Origin: Rhodocyclaceae bacterium
GTDB taxonomy: Bacteria > Pseudomonadota > Gammaproteobacteria > Burkholderiales > Rhodocyclaceae
Assembly (NCBI GenBank): GCA_013791905.1
Contig: VMSX01000016.1
Location: 62,001 to 126,000, forward strand
Direction of reading: 5' to 3'
Length of the DNA: 64,000 nucleotides
A program made the translations under genes and the position numbers. How positions within the stretch are numbered: position 1 is the stretch's first letter; every line of letters starts with the position of its first letter. Below the pieces are notes generated by a model. It did not search any database. It was not told where the DNA came from and worked only from the letters and a program-made list of their open reading frames with translations. Below, piece after piece: positions 1-9,200 of the stretch.

Positions 1-1426
1 TTTCCAGTGCGGTGCCGTAGTGACGGCGCGGTTTGCCCTGTGCGTCGAAGTCGGTCGCGCAGTTAATCTCAAGCCAGCAGGAACTGCCGTCTGGCCGCAA
101 CAAATGAGAGATCAGTGGCGGCAAGTGTTCGCTTGGGGGCAGTGTCGCCAGTCGGGATAGGTAGTCCGCGTGGGCGTCCCGCTCATCCGGATGGATCCAG
201 CCGTGCAGGGTGGGCCAATCCATTTCCTGCGGGGAACGGCCGGCAATGCGGAACAGCTCGTTCGACCACTTGAAGCGACCGCTGGCAATATCCAGCGACC
301 AATCGCCCATGTGAGCAATGGCCTGGGCCTGCTCCAATTCAGCGCTGCGGCGGGCCAACTCAAGCTTAAGCTGGCGGTTCCACAACAGCAGGACCAGATA
401 GCTCAGAACCGAAAGGGCAAACAGGCCAAGCAGCCAGGGGAACAGGCGGGTAGTCAAGGTGGGCTGACTTAGACGCTGGATTTCGCTGGCTTGTATCGGT
501 AACCAGTTTTGCATGATGTCTGCCCGCAGTTTTGCGGGCATGACGTCCAGCGCCTTGTCGAGGATGCCGGCCAGTTGCGGCCAGTCCTTGCGCACGCCAA
601 AGCGCTGGCCGTTCTCCGCCATGTCGAAGGCAGCATTGACCTTGATGTTGGTGATGCCGTGCTGACTGGCAAGAAAAGTGCTCACGCCCAGGGCGCCTAC
701 GTAGGCATCCGCCATGCCCGAAGCGACTGCGCGCAGGCCGTCGAGTGGGGTGGCGACACGGGAAGATCTTATGGTCGGATGCTGATCCATGACCTGCTTG
801 CTGGAGGAATAGCCCTCCACCAGCGTCAGGCGTAGCTTCGACAATTCGTCCAGCGAGCGCAACTGTAGTGCGTCATCGCGGGTGATGACGATCAATGGGG
901 TGGGCAGATAGATTGCGGTGAATGCCAGAAAGGCTTCCCGCTCCGGCAGGCGCACCACTGTGGCTACGGTATCGATGCGCTTCTCCTGCACCGCTGCCAT
1001 GAGCTGGGGCCAACTCAGGTTGCTGACGATTTCGAAGCGCAAGCCCAGCGTGAGTTCGAAATAGCTGAGGAACTCGCGCACCACGCCCTGCAATTCTCCT
1101 TTTTCATCAAGGAATGAATAGGGGCCATAGTTCGGATCGATGCCGAGACGAACCACTCGATGCGCGGCCAGCCAGTCGGTTTCCTCTTGGGTCAGGGAGA
1201 GTGCGGTCTGATTTGCGCTTTGCGGGGTCTGTGCATGGCCGGGGAGGCTCAGAACCAGCAGGCCGAGCAGGACAATCAGCCAATCGCGCACTAGCTTGCC
1301 GATACGGCGGGTTCGGGCGGCTGGCGAAAATCGCGCGGAATCCGCCGTGCCATCCCCGAAAATAAATGCGCTGATGCGGGGCCACATGCTTATGGGTGTC
1401 GCATCCTGAGCCGTACTGGACAACAC
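1..1426 (-). CDS. membrane sensor with periplasmic SBP_bac_3 domain and PAS domain (3' end outside window)
   Basis: This gene is open from the left edge and its C-terminal output domain is missing. An in-frame stop at 1535-1537 bounds it upstream. Possible starts are ATG 1477, ATG 1447 and GTG 1426; I chose GTG 1426 because an AGGGGAGGA Shine-Dalgarno sequence sits just before it. The protein shows a hydrophobic signal or anchor (WLIVLLGLLVLSLPGHAQ), then an SBP_bac_3-type ligand-binding domain (RLGIDPNYGPYSF, then GMADAYVGALGV), then a membrane segment and a PAS_3-type domain ending around RRHYGTAL at base 1. This is the front half of a sensor that probably continues into a histidine kinase or diguanylate cyclase. 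Which output it carries cannot be told from here. Family placement is firm; function beyond sensing is inference. Confidence 0.8.
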   Translation of the reverse strand, partial: MLSSTAQDATPISMWPRISAFIFGDGTADSARFSPAARTRRIGKLVRDWLIVLLGLLVLSLPGHAQTPQSANQTALSLTQEETDWLAAHRVVRLGIDPNYGPYSFLDEKGELQGVVREFLSYFELTLGLRFEIVSNLSWPQLMAAVQEKRIDTVATVVRLPEREAFLAFTAIYLPTPLIVITRDDALQLRSLDELSKLRLTLVEGYSSSKQVMDQHPTIRSSRVATPLDGLRAVASGMADAYVGALGVSTFLASQHGITNIKVNAAFDMAENGQRFGVRKDWPQLAGILDKALDVMPAKLRADIMQNWLPIQASEIQRLSQPTLTTRLFPWLLGLFALSVLSYLVLLLWNRQLKLELARRSAELEQAQAIAHMGDWSLDIASGRFKWSNELFRIAGRSPQEMDWPTLHGWIHPDERDAHADYLSRLATLPPSEHLPPLISHLLRPDGSSCWLEINCATDFDAQGKPRRHYGTALE

Positions 1427-1574
1427 GCTATCCTCCCCTGCCGACATGCAGCGATATTGCTTGAATACCAGTCGCATGATGCGCGCTTGGCATTGCTTGA
1501 TCAAGTAACTCCTGGTGAGTTCCGCTGAGTGTTGTTATAAAAATATTCCGGCAGGTAGTAACTTGCTTGGTTGT

Positions 1575-2480
1575 TCAGCTTTTAGTGCTCCGTTGCAGAG
1601 TTTGCGCGCCAAGCAGGTGCTCCAGGAATGACTCGGCGACCGCCGACAAATGCTTGCCTTTCGGGTAAGCCACATACCATTGGCGCATCAATGGGAAACC
1701 CTTGACATCCAGTGGCTGTAACACGCCACTGCCCTCCAGGGCAATCGCATGCGAGGACAGCACGGAAACACCCAAGCCACCGGCGATCGCCTGCTTGATC
1801 GCCTCGTTGCTGCCCAGTTCCATGCGTACCTTGAGCTTGAAGCCGTGCTCGGCAAAGTGGCGCTCGGTCGCCAGTCGCGTCCCGGAGCCTTTTTCGCGCA
1901 GGACGAAGGGCTCCTCGGCGACCCGTGACAAAGGTATCGAGCGGCTGGCGGCGAGGGGGTGGTCGTGACGTGCCAGCACGATGAGGGGATTGTCGGCGAT
2001 CGGGGTGGCCACGACGTCCATGCCTTCAGGCGGGGTGCCGAGGATGGTGAGGTCGTCTTGATTATCAACGAGGCGGGCAAGGAGTTTTTCCCGGTTGCTG
2101 ACGGTCAGTGCGGCTTCGATGCCGGGGTAGCGCGCGCAAAACTCACCCAGCAATCTCGGTATCAGGTATTTCGCCGTAGTCACTATGGCAATGCTCAACC
2201 GTCCCCGCTTGAGACCCTGCATGTCGGCCAGGCGCATTTCCAGGCGTTCCAGGCCGGCGAGTGTTTCCCGGCAGGTTGCCAGCACTTCCTGTCCTGCCGT
2301 GGTGAGATGCATCCGCTTGCCGATCCGCTCCAGCAATGGCAGGCCGACGCTGTCTTCCAGCTGTTTGACCTGTGTGAAAACGGCGGGTTGGGTGAGGTGC
2401 ATCTCCTCAGCCGCACGTGTGTAGCTCAGGTGGCGCGCTACCGATTCGAAAATGCTGATTTGTCGCAGGCTTAGTCGCAT
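1575..2480 (-). CDS. cbbR: LysR-type transcriptional regulator CbbR
   Basis: A 301-residue LysR-family regulator. The N-terminal winged helix-turn-helix is at about residues 1-60 (QISIFESVARHLSYTRAAEE, LTQPAVFTQVKQLE), followed by the effector-binding domain with the IAIVTTAKYL and LVDNQDDLTI segments typical of CbbR. It is divergently transcribed from cbbL across a 302-bp intergenic region, the classic arrangement for the activator of Calvin-cycle operons. CbbR proteins are known to sense metabolites such as RuBP or NADPH and to bind T-N11-A sites. The assignment rests on family sequence plus position. The effector in this organism is unknown. Confidence 0.93.
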   Translation of the reverse strand: MRLSLRQISIFESVARHLSYTRAAEEMHLTQPAVFTQVKQLEDSVGLPLLERIGKRMHLTTAGQEVLATCRETLAGLERLEMRLADMQGLKRGRLSIAIVTTAKYLIPRLLGEFCARYPGIEAALTVSNREKLLARLVDNQDDLTILGTPPEGMDVVATPIADNPLIVLARHDHPLAASRSIPLSRVAEEPFVLREKGSGTRLATERHFAEHGFKLKVRMELGSNEAIKQAIAGGLGVSVLSSHAIALEGSGVLQPLDVKGFPLMRQWYVAYPKGKHLSAVAESFLEHLLGAQTLQRSTKS

Positions 2481-2782
2481 AGGTTTGGGTGATGTATGGG
2501 CCTAACAATTATTCACTGTAACTAAGTATTAATCATGATCATGCTCTCGTCAACCATCAGGGCCGGATCGGATATGACATATGAAACGCTGGCTGATGCA
2601 ATTTTCAACTATTCATTTGGATGAATTAATTAAATTGAAAACATTAAGTTTTGTTTATTGAGGTGGATTCATAGAATCGCCTCCGTGCAATACGACATCG
2701 GCTAGCGTTGAAATGGTGCGGATTCCGCGCCGACCCGCCAGTCAATCCTCATGACAGTCATTCGTACAAGGAGTTGGTAAAT
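2481..2782. promoter_or_regulatory. cbbR-cbbL divergent promoter region
   Basis: This 302-bp AT-rich gap separates divergent cbbR and cbbL and must hold both promoters. It contains a perfect 10-bp palindrome (CATGATCATG, 2534-2543), a perfect ATTCAT-TTGG-ATGAAT inverted repeat (2611-2626), and an outer pair TTTTCAA (2602-2608) / TTGAAAA (2635-2641) around it. A plausible cbbL -10 is TAGAAT (2672-2677), with a weak TTGTTT -35 at 2651-2656, only 15 bp away. The cbbL ribosome-binding site AAGGAG lies at 2768-2773. Operator assignment to CbbR is inference. Confidence 0.6.
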
Positions 2783-4201
2783 ATGGCTAAAACCTATCAA
2801 GCGGGCGTCAAGGAATACCGGCACACCTACTGGGCGCCGGATTATGTCCCGCTCGACACGGACATCCTCGCCTGTTTCAAGATCACGCCACAACCCGGGG
2901 TTGATCGCGAAGAAGCTGCGGCCGCAGTTGCCGCCGAATCCTCCACTGGCACGTGGACCACGGTGTGGACTGACCTCCTGACCGACATGGATTACTACAA
3001 GGGGCGCGCCTACTCGATCGAGGACGTGCCGGGCGACGATACTTGCTTCTACGCCTTCATTGCCTATCCCATCGACCTGTTTGAAGAAGGTTCGGTGGTC
3101 AACGTATTCACTTCGCTGGTGGGCAACGTGTTCGGTTTCAAGGCGGTCCGCGCGCTGCGTCTCGAAGATGTGCGATTCCCGATTGCCTATGTCAAGACCT
3201 GTAATGGCCCTCCTCACGGCATTCAGGTCGAGCGCGACAAAATGAACAAGTATGGCCGCCCGATGCTCGGCTGCACCATCAAGCCGAAGCTTGGACTGTC
3301 CGCCAAGAATTATGGCCGCGCTGTTTACGAGTGTCTGCGGGGTGGCCTGGACTTCACCAAGGACGACGAAAACGTCAACTCCCAGCCGTTCATGCGCTGG
3401 CGTGACCGCTTCCTGTTCGTGCAGGATGCCATCCTCAGCGCCGAGGCGCAGACTGGTGAGCGCAAGGGTCACTACCTGAACGTCACCGCACCCTCGCCCG
3501 AGGAAATGTATGAGCGCGCCGAGTTCGCCAAGGAGATCGGTAGCCCGATCATCATGCATGATTACCTTACCGGCGGTTTCTGTGCCAACACGGGCCTGGC
3601 CCGCTGGTGTCGCAAGAACGGCATGTTGCTGCACATCCACCGCGCCATGCACGCCGTGATCGACCGTAACCCGCATCATGGCATTCATTTTCGCGTACTG
3701 ACCAAGGCACTGCGCCTGTCTGGCGGCGACCATCTGCACACTGGCACAGTAGTCGGCAAGCTGGAGGGCGACCGTGCCTCCACCTTGGGATGGATCGATC
3801 TGTTGCGTGAGTCGTACATCCCCGAGGACCGCTCCCGCGGCATCTTCTTCGACCAGGACTGGGGTTCAATGCCCGGCGTGTTCGCCGTGGCTTCCGGTGG
3901 CATTCACGTCTGGCACATGCCTGCGCTGGTCTCCATTTTTGGCGATGACTCGGTGCTGCAGTTTGGTGGCGGCACGCTCGGCCACCCCTGGGGCAATGCG
4001 GCTGGTGCGGCGGCTAACCGTGTCGCGCTGGAAGCCTGCATCGAGGCTCGCAACCGTGGCCGCGATTTGGAAAAGGAAGGCAAGGAGATCCTGACCAACG
4101 CCGCTCGCCACAGCCCGGAACTGAAGATCGCCATGGAAACCTGGAAAGAGATCAAGTTCGAATTCGACACGGTGGACAAGCTGGACGTCCAGAACCGCTG
4201 A
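2783..4201 (+). CDS. cbbL: RuBisCO large subunit, form IA
   Basis: Fixes CO2 onto ribulose 1,5-bisphosphate; forms the L8S8 enzyme packed in carboxysomes. The 472-residue product has the expected form I length. Visible landmarks are the catalytic lysine in TIKPKLGLS, the carbamylated lysine in [10 protein letters not shown], the active-site histidine in HRAMHA, the GGDHLHTGT phosphate-binding segment, and the loop-6 lysine in GKLEGDR. The ATG at 2783 is chosen over the upstream in-frame start at 2708 because AAGGAG precedes it by 9 bases and [12 protein letters not shown] is the usual form IA N-terminus. It is the first gene of the carboxysome operon, 39 bp before cbbS. Confidence 0.98.
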   Translation: MAKTYQAGVKEYRHTYWAPDYVPLDTDILACFKITPQPGVDREEAAAAVAAESSTGTWTTVWTDLLTDMDYYKGRAYSIEDVPGDDTCFYAFIAYPIDLFEEGSVVNVFTSLVGNVFGFKAVRALRLEDVRFPIAYVKTCNGPPHGIQVERDKMNKYGRPMLGCTIKPKLGLSAKNYGRAVYECLRGGLDFTKDDENVNSQPFMRWRDRFLFVQDAILSAEAQTGERKGHYLNVTAPSPEEMYERAEFAKEIGSPIIMHDYLTGGFCANTGLARWCRKNGMLLHIHRAMHAVIDRNPHHGIHFRVLTKALRLSGGDHLHTGTVVGKLEGDRASTLGWIDLLRESYIPEDRSRGIFFDQDWGSMPGVFAVASGGIHVWHMPALVSIFGDDSVLQFGGGTLGHPWGNAAGAAANRVALEACIEARNRGRDLEKEGKEILTNAARHSPELKIAMETWKEIKFEFDTVDKLDVQNR

Positions 4202-4240
4202 TTCCGACCCATCCCAATATTGCCCAATAGGAGCCCAACC

Positions 4241-4573
4241 ATGGCTGATGTCCAGGATTACAAGCAAGCAATCAAGTACGAAACCTTTTCCTACCTGCCC
4301 CCGCTCAACGCCGAGCAGATTCGCCAGCAGATTCAATACATCGTGGCACAAGGCTGGAACCCGGCGGTAGAGCATGTCGAACCGGCACGTTCTTTCAATC
4401 ACTACTGGTACATGTGGAAGCTGCCCATGTTCGGCGAACAGAATGTGGATCGCATTCTCGCTGAATTGGAGAGCTGTCACCGCGAGCATCCCGGTCATCA
4501 CGTGCGCTTGCTCGGGTACGACAACTACGCCCAGAGTCAGGGTACCTGCTTCGTGGTTTTTCGCGGGGACTGA
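4241..4573 (+). CDS. cbbS: RuBisCO small subunit, form IA
   Basis: The 110-residue small subunit of form I RuBisCO, capping the large-subunit octamer. The N-terminal segment ETFSYLPPL and the core [14 protein letters not shown] are characteristic of carboxysomal form IA small subunits. The ATG at 4241 has an AGGAG site at 4229-4233, seven bases away, and is preferred over the in-frame ATG at 4220. It follows cbbL directly and precedes csoS2 by about 70 bp containing a hairpin. Assembly and CsoS2 binding at the large/small subunit interface are known for this family. Confidence 0.98.
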   Translation: MADVQDYKQAIKYETFSYLPPLNAEQIRQQIQYIVAQGWNPAVEHVEPARSFNHYWYMWKLPMFGEQNVDRILAELESCHREHPGHHVRLLGYDNYAQSQGTCFVVFRGD

Positions 4574-4589
4574 CCTGCGGGTAGTGGAT

Positions 4590-4611
4590 GCCGGGCCTGG
4601 GCTGGTCCGGC
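4590..4611 (+). promoter_or_regulatory. cbbS-csoS2 intergenic hairpin
   Basis: GCCGGGCC (4590-4597) pairs with GGTCCGGC (4604-4611) around a 6-base loop, with one G-U pair. No U-run follows, so a simple intrinsic terminator is unlikely. A structure between cbbS and csoS2 could stabilise the RuBisCO message or attenuate shell-gene expression, fitting the excess of RuBisCO over shell protein in carboxysomes. The pairing is seen; the role is inference. Confidence 0.5.
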
Positions 4612-4644
4612 GTGATCGTGGTGATGTAAGCATGAGGAGGCAAT

Positions 4645-6615
4645 ATGCCTGAACAATTTGCAACCAGCGCAGCCAAGTCCCGCGCAGCCGAACAGGCGCG
4701 ACGGCAGGCGGCTGCCAAAAGTCGAGCCAAGACGGCCGGAGGCGCTGCCCCCGGGGCGAACAGCATGCCGGCTAAGCTTCAGGCACGCCCTAATCCTCCG
4801 ACGATCCCGTCTGTGCTGCTCGCGTCGAGCAAGCCGCTGCAAGAGCCAGTTGATACGATGGATCTGGATGCATTGTGCGAAATCGTCGAGCGCGATCCTG
4901 CTGCACTCGGTGGCGAGGCCAACAGCGTTCGGCAACTCTGTCGCGAACGGCGCAGCGCCTTGTCCAGCCAAGGCAAAAATGCCATGCCGCCCAAAACCGG
5001 CGCTGTCGCTTCAGTAGCGACTGCTCTTTATGCCAAGGGCGTTAAGTCTGCTCTGACTGGGCGCGAAATTGCCAGACAGCGCCGTGCCGAGCTTTGCCTG
5101 AAGGGTCGTGAAGGCGCTCCCGCCCTGCCGAGCGGCCGGGTGAAGCCAGAGTCTTGCGCACCGTCCAAGGTTGAAGTCGGTACGACGCTGTCTGGTCAGG
5201 CGGTCACTGGAACCCAGGTGGAGCGGACGACGCGGGTCACCGGCAACGAGTCCAGCACCTGTCGCGTGATTACGGGTACCGAATATATCGGTGCCGAGCA
5301 GTTCGATAGTTTTTGCGCGACCCGTCCGGCACCTGCCGCCGCCAAGGTGGGCATGAGCGCAACAACTCATGGGCAGTGGGTGTCAGGTACCGAACTTGGA
5401 CGTTCCGCGCGTGTATCAGGGGACGAAGCGGGCAGTTGCATATCCGTTTCCGGTACGGAGTATCTGGGTGCCGAGCGTTTTGGCGAGTTCTGTGAGAATA
5501 AGGGTCTGCTGGTTCGTCCTGACAAGGTCAGCGTCGGTGCCACCGAGCGTCACAACATTGCCGTGACCGGCTGTGATGAAGCGCGCGTCAATCACGCCAC
5601 TGGCGCTGAGGCTGGGGCAACGCGCAAGATTACCGGTTCGCAATATGCCGATGCAGGCGTGGCGCGGCTGACCATCAATGGCCCGAGCAAGGTTGCCCTG
5701 ACACATACCGTGGCGGGTCGTCCGGTTTCCGGCACTGAAGTGGGACGTTCAGTCAAGGTGACTGGCGACGAGGCAGGTTCTTGCCGTCCCGTCTCAGGCA
5801 CCGAGTACCTGTCCAACGAGCAATTCGCGTCGATTTGCAAGACCCAGCCAGAACCGCATCCGGCCAAGGTTGGCTTGAGCGAAAGCAACCGGGGCCTGAC
5901 GGTATCGGGTACTTTGCTGGGACGTTCCGGCAAGGTGACCGGCAACGAACCGGGCAGCCGACTGCCGGTCAGTGGCACACCCTACGCCGGGCGCGAGCAG
6001 ATGACTTCTGCCTGTGGCTGTGGCGGTGTGTCGACGCCTGTTGCTCAACCTCCGCAAGTTGCACAGGCCGCACAGCGGGCTTCGCAGCGTTTTCTTGCAC
6101 CTGCCGGCAGACTCCTTCCGCAAGCCGCAGTCATGGCTGTTGCAGAACAGCGCCCCGCCGATTTCAGCATTGTTTCGCCAGCGCGTGATGCACGTGATCG
6201 CATCACCGGTAACGCCTGTGGTGGAGCCTCGCGGATCACCGGTCCGGTGAACCTGGCCGCAGGGCTGGTTTCGGGTACGCCGGAGTTCCGTTATCGCGAC
6301 GAAGCAGCGCCATTGGCGCTACCGCAGGCAGCGGACGCTGCATTGGCATCCCGTGTCACCGGCGAAGGTGGTGAGGCGGGCATGCTCATCACCGGTGACA
6401 ACTGGGCGCGCAGCGGCCGCGTCACTGGCACCGAGGGTCACTGGGCACACAAGCGTAACCCGACCCAGCGAGGCGAGTCACGCGGCGCGATGGTTGGTGC
6501 CAGGGCGAACAAGGAGCGCGAGCGCCCGGAAATGCCGCTGGCCAATGTGACCGGCAGCAGCGGCAATGGCGGTAAAGGTGCGATGGTTACCGTGTCCGGT
6601 GGGGCACGGGGCTGA
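4645..6615 (+). CDS. csoS2: carboxysome scaffold protein CsoS2
   Basis: An intrinsically disordered scaffold that links RuBisCO to the alpha-carboxysome shell. The 656 residues are short compared with roughly 870 in Halothiobacillus. The N-terminal part carries basic RuBisCO-binding repeats (for example RQLCRERRSALSSQGK and REIARQRRAELCLKGRE). The middle holds about five M-repeats built from VTG/VSG triads with GTEY and paired cysteines (SGTEYLGAERFGEFC type); the third lacks the terminal Cys motif. The C-terminal part has ITG/VTG repeats and the conserved end VTGSSGNGGKGAMVTVSG. The start is preceded by GAGGAGG at 4634-4640. Some homologues make a short form by -1 frameshifting; I cannot identify a slippery site here. 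Confidence 0.96.
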   Translation: MPEQFATSAAKSRAAEQARRQAAAKSRAKTAGGAAPGANSMPAKLQARPNPPTIPSVLLASSKPLQEPVDTMDLDALCEIVERDPAALGGEANSVRQLCRERRSALSSQGKNAMPPKTGAVASVATALYAKGVKSALTGREIARQRRAELCLKGREGAPALPSGRVKPESCAPSKVEVGTTLSGQAVTGTQVERTTRVTGNESSTCRVITGTEYIGAEQFDSFCATRPAPAAAKVGMSATTHGQWVSGTELGRSARVSGDEAGSCISVSGTEYLGAERFGEFCENKGLLVRPDKVSVGATERHNIAVTGCDEARVNHATGAEAGATRKITGSQYADAGVARLTINGPSKVALTHTVAGRPVSGTEVGRSVKVTGDEAGSCRPVSGTEYLSNEQFASICKTQPEPHPAKVGLSESNRGLTVSGTLLGRSGKVTGNEPGSRLPVSGTPYAGREQMTSACGCGGVSTPVAQPPQVAQAAQRASQRFLAPAGRLLPQAAVMAVAEQRPADFSIVSPARDARDRITGNACGGASRITGPVNLAAGLVSGTPEFRYRDEAAPLALPQAADAALASRVTGEGGEAGMLITGDNWARSGRVTGTEGHWAHKRNPTQRGESRGAMVGARANKERERPEMPLANVTGSSGNGGKGAMVTVSGGARG

Positions 6616-6636
6616 GGATTCGGGAACGCCACGGCC

Positions 6637-8232
6637 ATGAATACCCGCAATGCCTACGCCCTGCGAGTTCGTGCTGCTGCCCTTGGCGGGCAGCAGCACG
6701 CAACGCGTGGTGTGCCCTTTGGACTGGGGACGCCGGCTGCTGTTATGCAGGGGCGGCCAGCGCCGGCAAGCGGGTTTGTCGCGGCAGTTGATCAAGTAGA
6801 TTGCGCCGATACGGGGATTGTTCGCCCCCATCCGCTTGCTGACCGGGCAACCAATGCCCGTTTGGCACGCTGCGAAGAATCAGTAAAAGGCCGATTTGAT
6901 GCCATCGTCCCGACCTTGAAGGCCCTTTCAGGGCTGCAGCACGAACAGGACTTTGCGGAGCGCGCCCAGGCGATGATCGAAGAACGCCTTGGCCATCGCC
7001 TGCCGGACAATATCCTGAATGACGCGTGGGTGGCCGGACTCGACCTCAAGGCTCTCTATGCACACTGTGTTTTTGCGGCAGTGACCGCAGCGGCAGCACA
7101 GTTTTCACAGGACCTGAAAAACCAGATCGAACTGGTTCAGGACACCAACAATTTCTTCCTTGACTGCGGTTTTCACGCGGTGGACATCAGTCCTTGTGCG
7201 GATGGGCGGCTGAAGGGGCTGATGCGCTATATCCTGCGCCTGCCGCTGACTTCCTTTACCCGACGCAAGGCCTATGCAGGTGCGCTGTTCGATGTCGAGA
7301 CCGACGTGCGCCACTGGGGAGAGACTGAATTGCGGCGTTTCCGCGAGGGAGTGCCGACCACGCCGGAAGCCAGCACGCGCTACCTCAAGGTTGCGATATA
7401 CCACTACAGCACTTCGGCGCCCCGCCAGGAAGGTTGCGCCGCACACGGCAGCGACGACAATAAGGCTATCGAAGCCGCTCTGGAACGGCTCTATCAGTTT
7501 CGCAACGCCATCGAAAATGCCTACTGCTGCGGTGCCAGCACCGACCTCCTGCTGATTGGCGTGGATACCGACACCGATGCCATCAAGCTGCATGTTCCGG
7601 ATGCAAATGGCAACCTGTCCGCCCATCGATTCGTCGATAACGCCAGTCTCTTTACCGAGACGCTCCACCTGAGCGCCGATCAGGCGCACCTGGCCGTGCA
7701 TGAGGCACTGAGAAAAGCCAGTCAGACGGGTGGCTGGGGACAGGGTCAGGGCGAACCTCACGACGGCATGCGCCGCCTGATAGTGAATTTGCTGATCAAC
7801 AACCTCTCGCAGATCGAATATGTGCGCGATCTGCATGGCGGACGTTACGCCGACATCGGCCACGCCGAGCGCTATATCAATGTCGGCGATGATTTGAAGG
7901 AAATGCAGATGCGCAATGTGGCCTATTACGCGCATTTGCATACGCTGGAGGAAGGCGTGGCCGACATGGATGTGGGCATCAAGATCTTCAGTGGTCTCAA
8001 TGTCAAGCATGGCCTGCCGGCGCCGGTGGCGATTCACTATCGCTACGACGCACGCGTGCCGGGTGCGCGCGAGCGCGCGACTGCCAAGGCACGCCGGGTG
8101 CGCGATGCGTTGCATGCGCGCTACGCCGAATTGCATGCTCAAGGTTTGCTGGTCTGCCATCTGTCGGTTCAGGACTTGCCGACCGGGAGCCCGATCGAGA
8201 CGATCGAAACGCTGAATGGGATGAAGACATGA
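6637..8232 (+). CDS. csoSCA: carboxysomal carbonic anhydrase CsoSCA (epsilon/beta-like)
   Basis: Converts imported bicarbonate to CO2 inside the carboxysome and is attached to RuBisCO and the inner shell. The 531-residue protein has a disordered, RuBisCO-binding N-terminal stretch, an alpha-helical domain, then the catalytic domain. Likely zinc ligands are Cys177 (LDCGFH), His256 (IYHYS) and Cys267 (EGCAAHG); the 11-residue spacing of the last two matches the H. neapolitanus enzyme. It lies 21 bp after csoS2 and its stop overlaps the csoS4A start as ATGA, implying translational coupling. No strong Shine-Dalgarno sequence precedes the ATG. Confidence 0.96.
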   Translation: MNTRNAYALRVRAAALGGQQHATRGVPFGLGTPAAVMQGRPAPASGFVAAVDQVDCADTGIVRPHPLADRATNARLARCEESVKGRFDAIVPTLKALSGLQHEQDFAERAQAMIEERLGHRLPDNILNDAWVAGLDLKALYAHCVFAAVTAAAAQFSQDLKNQIELVQDTNNFFLDCGFHAVDISPCADGRLKGLMRYILRLPLTSFTRRKAYAGALFDVETDVRHWGETELRRFREGVPTTPEASTRYLKVAIYHYSTSAPRQEGCAAHGSDDNKAIEAALERLYQFRNAIENAYCCGASTDLLLIGVDTDTDAIKLHVPDANGNLSAHRFVDNASLFTETLHLSADQAHLAVHEALRKASQTGGWGQGQGEPHDGMRRLIVNLLINNLSQIEYVRDLHGGRYADIGHAERYINVGDDLKEMQMRNVAYYAHLHTLEEGVADMDVGIKIFSGLNVKHGLPAPVAIHYRYDARVPGARERATAKARRVRDALHARYAELHAQGLLVCHLSVQDLPTGSPIETIETLNGMKT

Positions 8233-8489
8233 AAATCATGCAGGTGGAAAAGACCCTGGTTTCGACCAACCGCATCGCCGAACTCGGCCACCGGCCACTG
8301 CTCGTGGTTCGCGAAAAGGTGGGAGGCGCACGTCAGGTAGCGGTGGACACCATCGGTTGCATACCCGGTGACTGGGTGATTTGCGTCGGTTCATCGGCAG
8401 CCAGGGAAGCCGCGGGGAGCAAGGAGTATCCATCGGATCTGACCATTGTCGGGATCATCGACCACTGGACCAATGGGGATGGTGGCTGA
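8229..8489 (+). CDS. csoS4A: carboxysome shell vertex protein CsoS4A
   Basis: An 86-residue pentameric bacterial microcompartment vertex protein (EutN/CcmL family) that closes the icosahedral shell corners. It begins MKIMQVEKTLVSTNR and carries the DTIGCIPGDWVICVGSSAAR loop region typical of CsoS4. The start overlaps the csoSCA stop (ATGA) and csoS4B begins two bases after its stop, so the three are likely translated in a coupled way. It is a paralogue of csoS4B. Confidence 0.96.
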   Translation: MKIMQVEKTLVSTNRIAELGHRPLLVVREKVGGARQVAVDTIGCIPGDWVICVGSSAAREAAGSKEYPSDLTIVGIIDHWTNGDGG

Positions 8490-8490
8490 G

Positions 8491-8742
8491 ATGGAAATCA
8501 TGCAGGTGCATTCCGATCTGGTGGCAACCCGGCGACTGCCGGGACTGAGCAACATGTCCTTGCGCGTCCTCGCGGATGCCAAGGGTACGCTGAGCGTGGC
8601 CTGTGATCCAGTGGGTGTGCCGGCGGGGAAATGGGTGTTCACCGTGAGCGGTTCTGCCGCACGGTTCGCGACCGGCGATGCCAGGATCCTTACCGACCTG
8701 ACTATCGCCGGGATCATTGACCACTGGGATCCGGAAGGCTAA
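8491..8742 (+). CDS. csoS4B: carboxysome shell vertex protein CsoS4B
   Basis: The second pentameric vertex protein, 83 residues, MEIMQVHSDLVATRR onward, with the same IAGIIDHWD C-terminus as CsoS4A. The ATG at 8491 is preferred over the in-frame start at 8446, which would lie inside csoS4A; GGGGATGG upstream may serve as the ribosome-binding site. Alpha-carboxysome loci usually carry both CsoS4 paralogues. A 62-bp T-rich gap separates it from csoS1. Confidence 0.95.
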   Translation: MEIMQVHSDLVATRRLPGLSNMSLRVLADAKGTLSVACDPVGVPAGKWVFTVSGSAARFATGDARILTDLTIAGIIDHWDPEG

Positions 8743-8804
8743 CGGTCCTGGCGGGGCAATTTGATTTTTTGACTGTTTGATTGATTTTTCTAAAGGAGAA
8801 CGAG

Positions 8805-9101
8805 ATGACTGCTGTAACTGGAATTGCCTTAGGCATGATTGAAACGCGTGGTTTGGTGCCCGCCATCGAGGCGGCTGATGCGATGACCAAGGCGGCGGAA
8901 GTGCGACTGATCGGTCGTCAGTTCGTCGGTGGTGGTTACGTGACGGTGCTGGTGCGTGGCGAAACGGGTGCGGTGAATGCGGCGGTGCGTGCCGGTGCAG
9001 ACGCTTGCGAACGGGTTGGTGACGGCCTGGTGGCGGCGCACATCATTGCGCGCGTGCATTCGGAAGTGGAAAACATCCTGCCCACGGCCGTGACTGTTTG
9101 A
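8805..9101 (+). CDS. csoS1A: carboxysome major shell hexamer protein CsoS1
   Basis: A 98-residue BMC-domain protein forming the hexameric tiles of the shell facets. MIETRGLVPAIEAADAM and the pore segment FVGGGYVTVLVRGE are near-invariant in CsoS1 proteins. The ATG at 8805 has an AAAGGAGA site at 8792-8799. It is almost identical to the next gene in its first 90 residues. The A or C suffix cannot be decided from sequence alone; csoS1A is used for convenience. Confidence 0.96.
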   Translation: MTAVTGIALGMIETRGLVPAIEAADAMTKAAEVRLIGRQFVGGGYVTVLVRGETGAVNAAVRAGADACERVGDGLVAAHIIARVHSEVENILPTAVTV

Positions 9102-9200
9102 GGTTCTGGGCGGAGGTACGGTGCCGGGTGAGCGCGGTGTCTTGACGCACCGCCCGCAGACGTTGGTCGCCAGTGGTTGGCATTGCAAGGAGAAGAGAAA

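Noticed and set aside
4645-6615. Programmed -1 frameshift in csoS2
   Set aside because: Known in some homologues, but I could not identify a convincing slippery heptamer with a following structure at the expected place, so it is not claimed.
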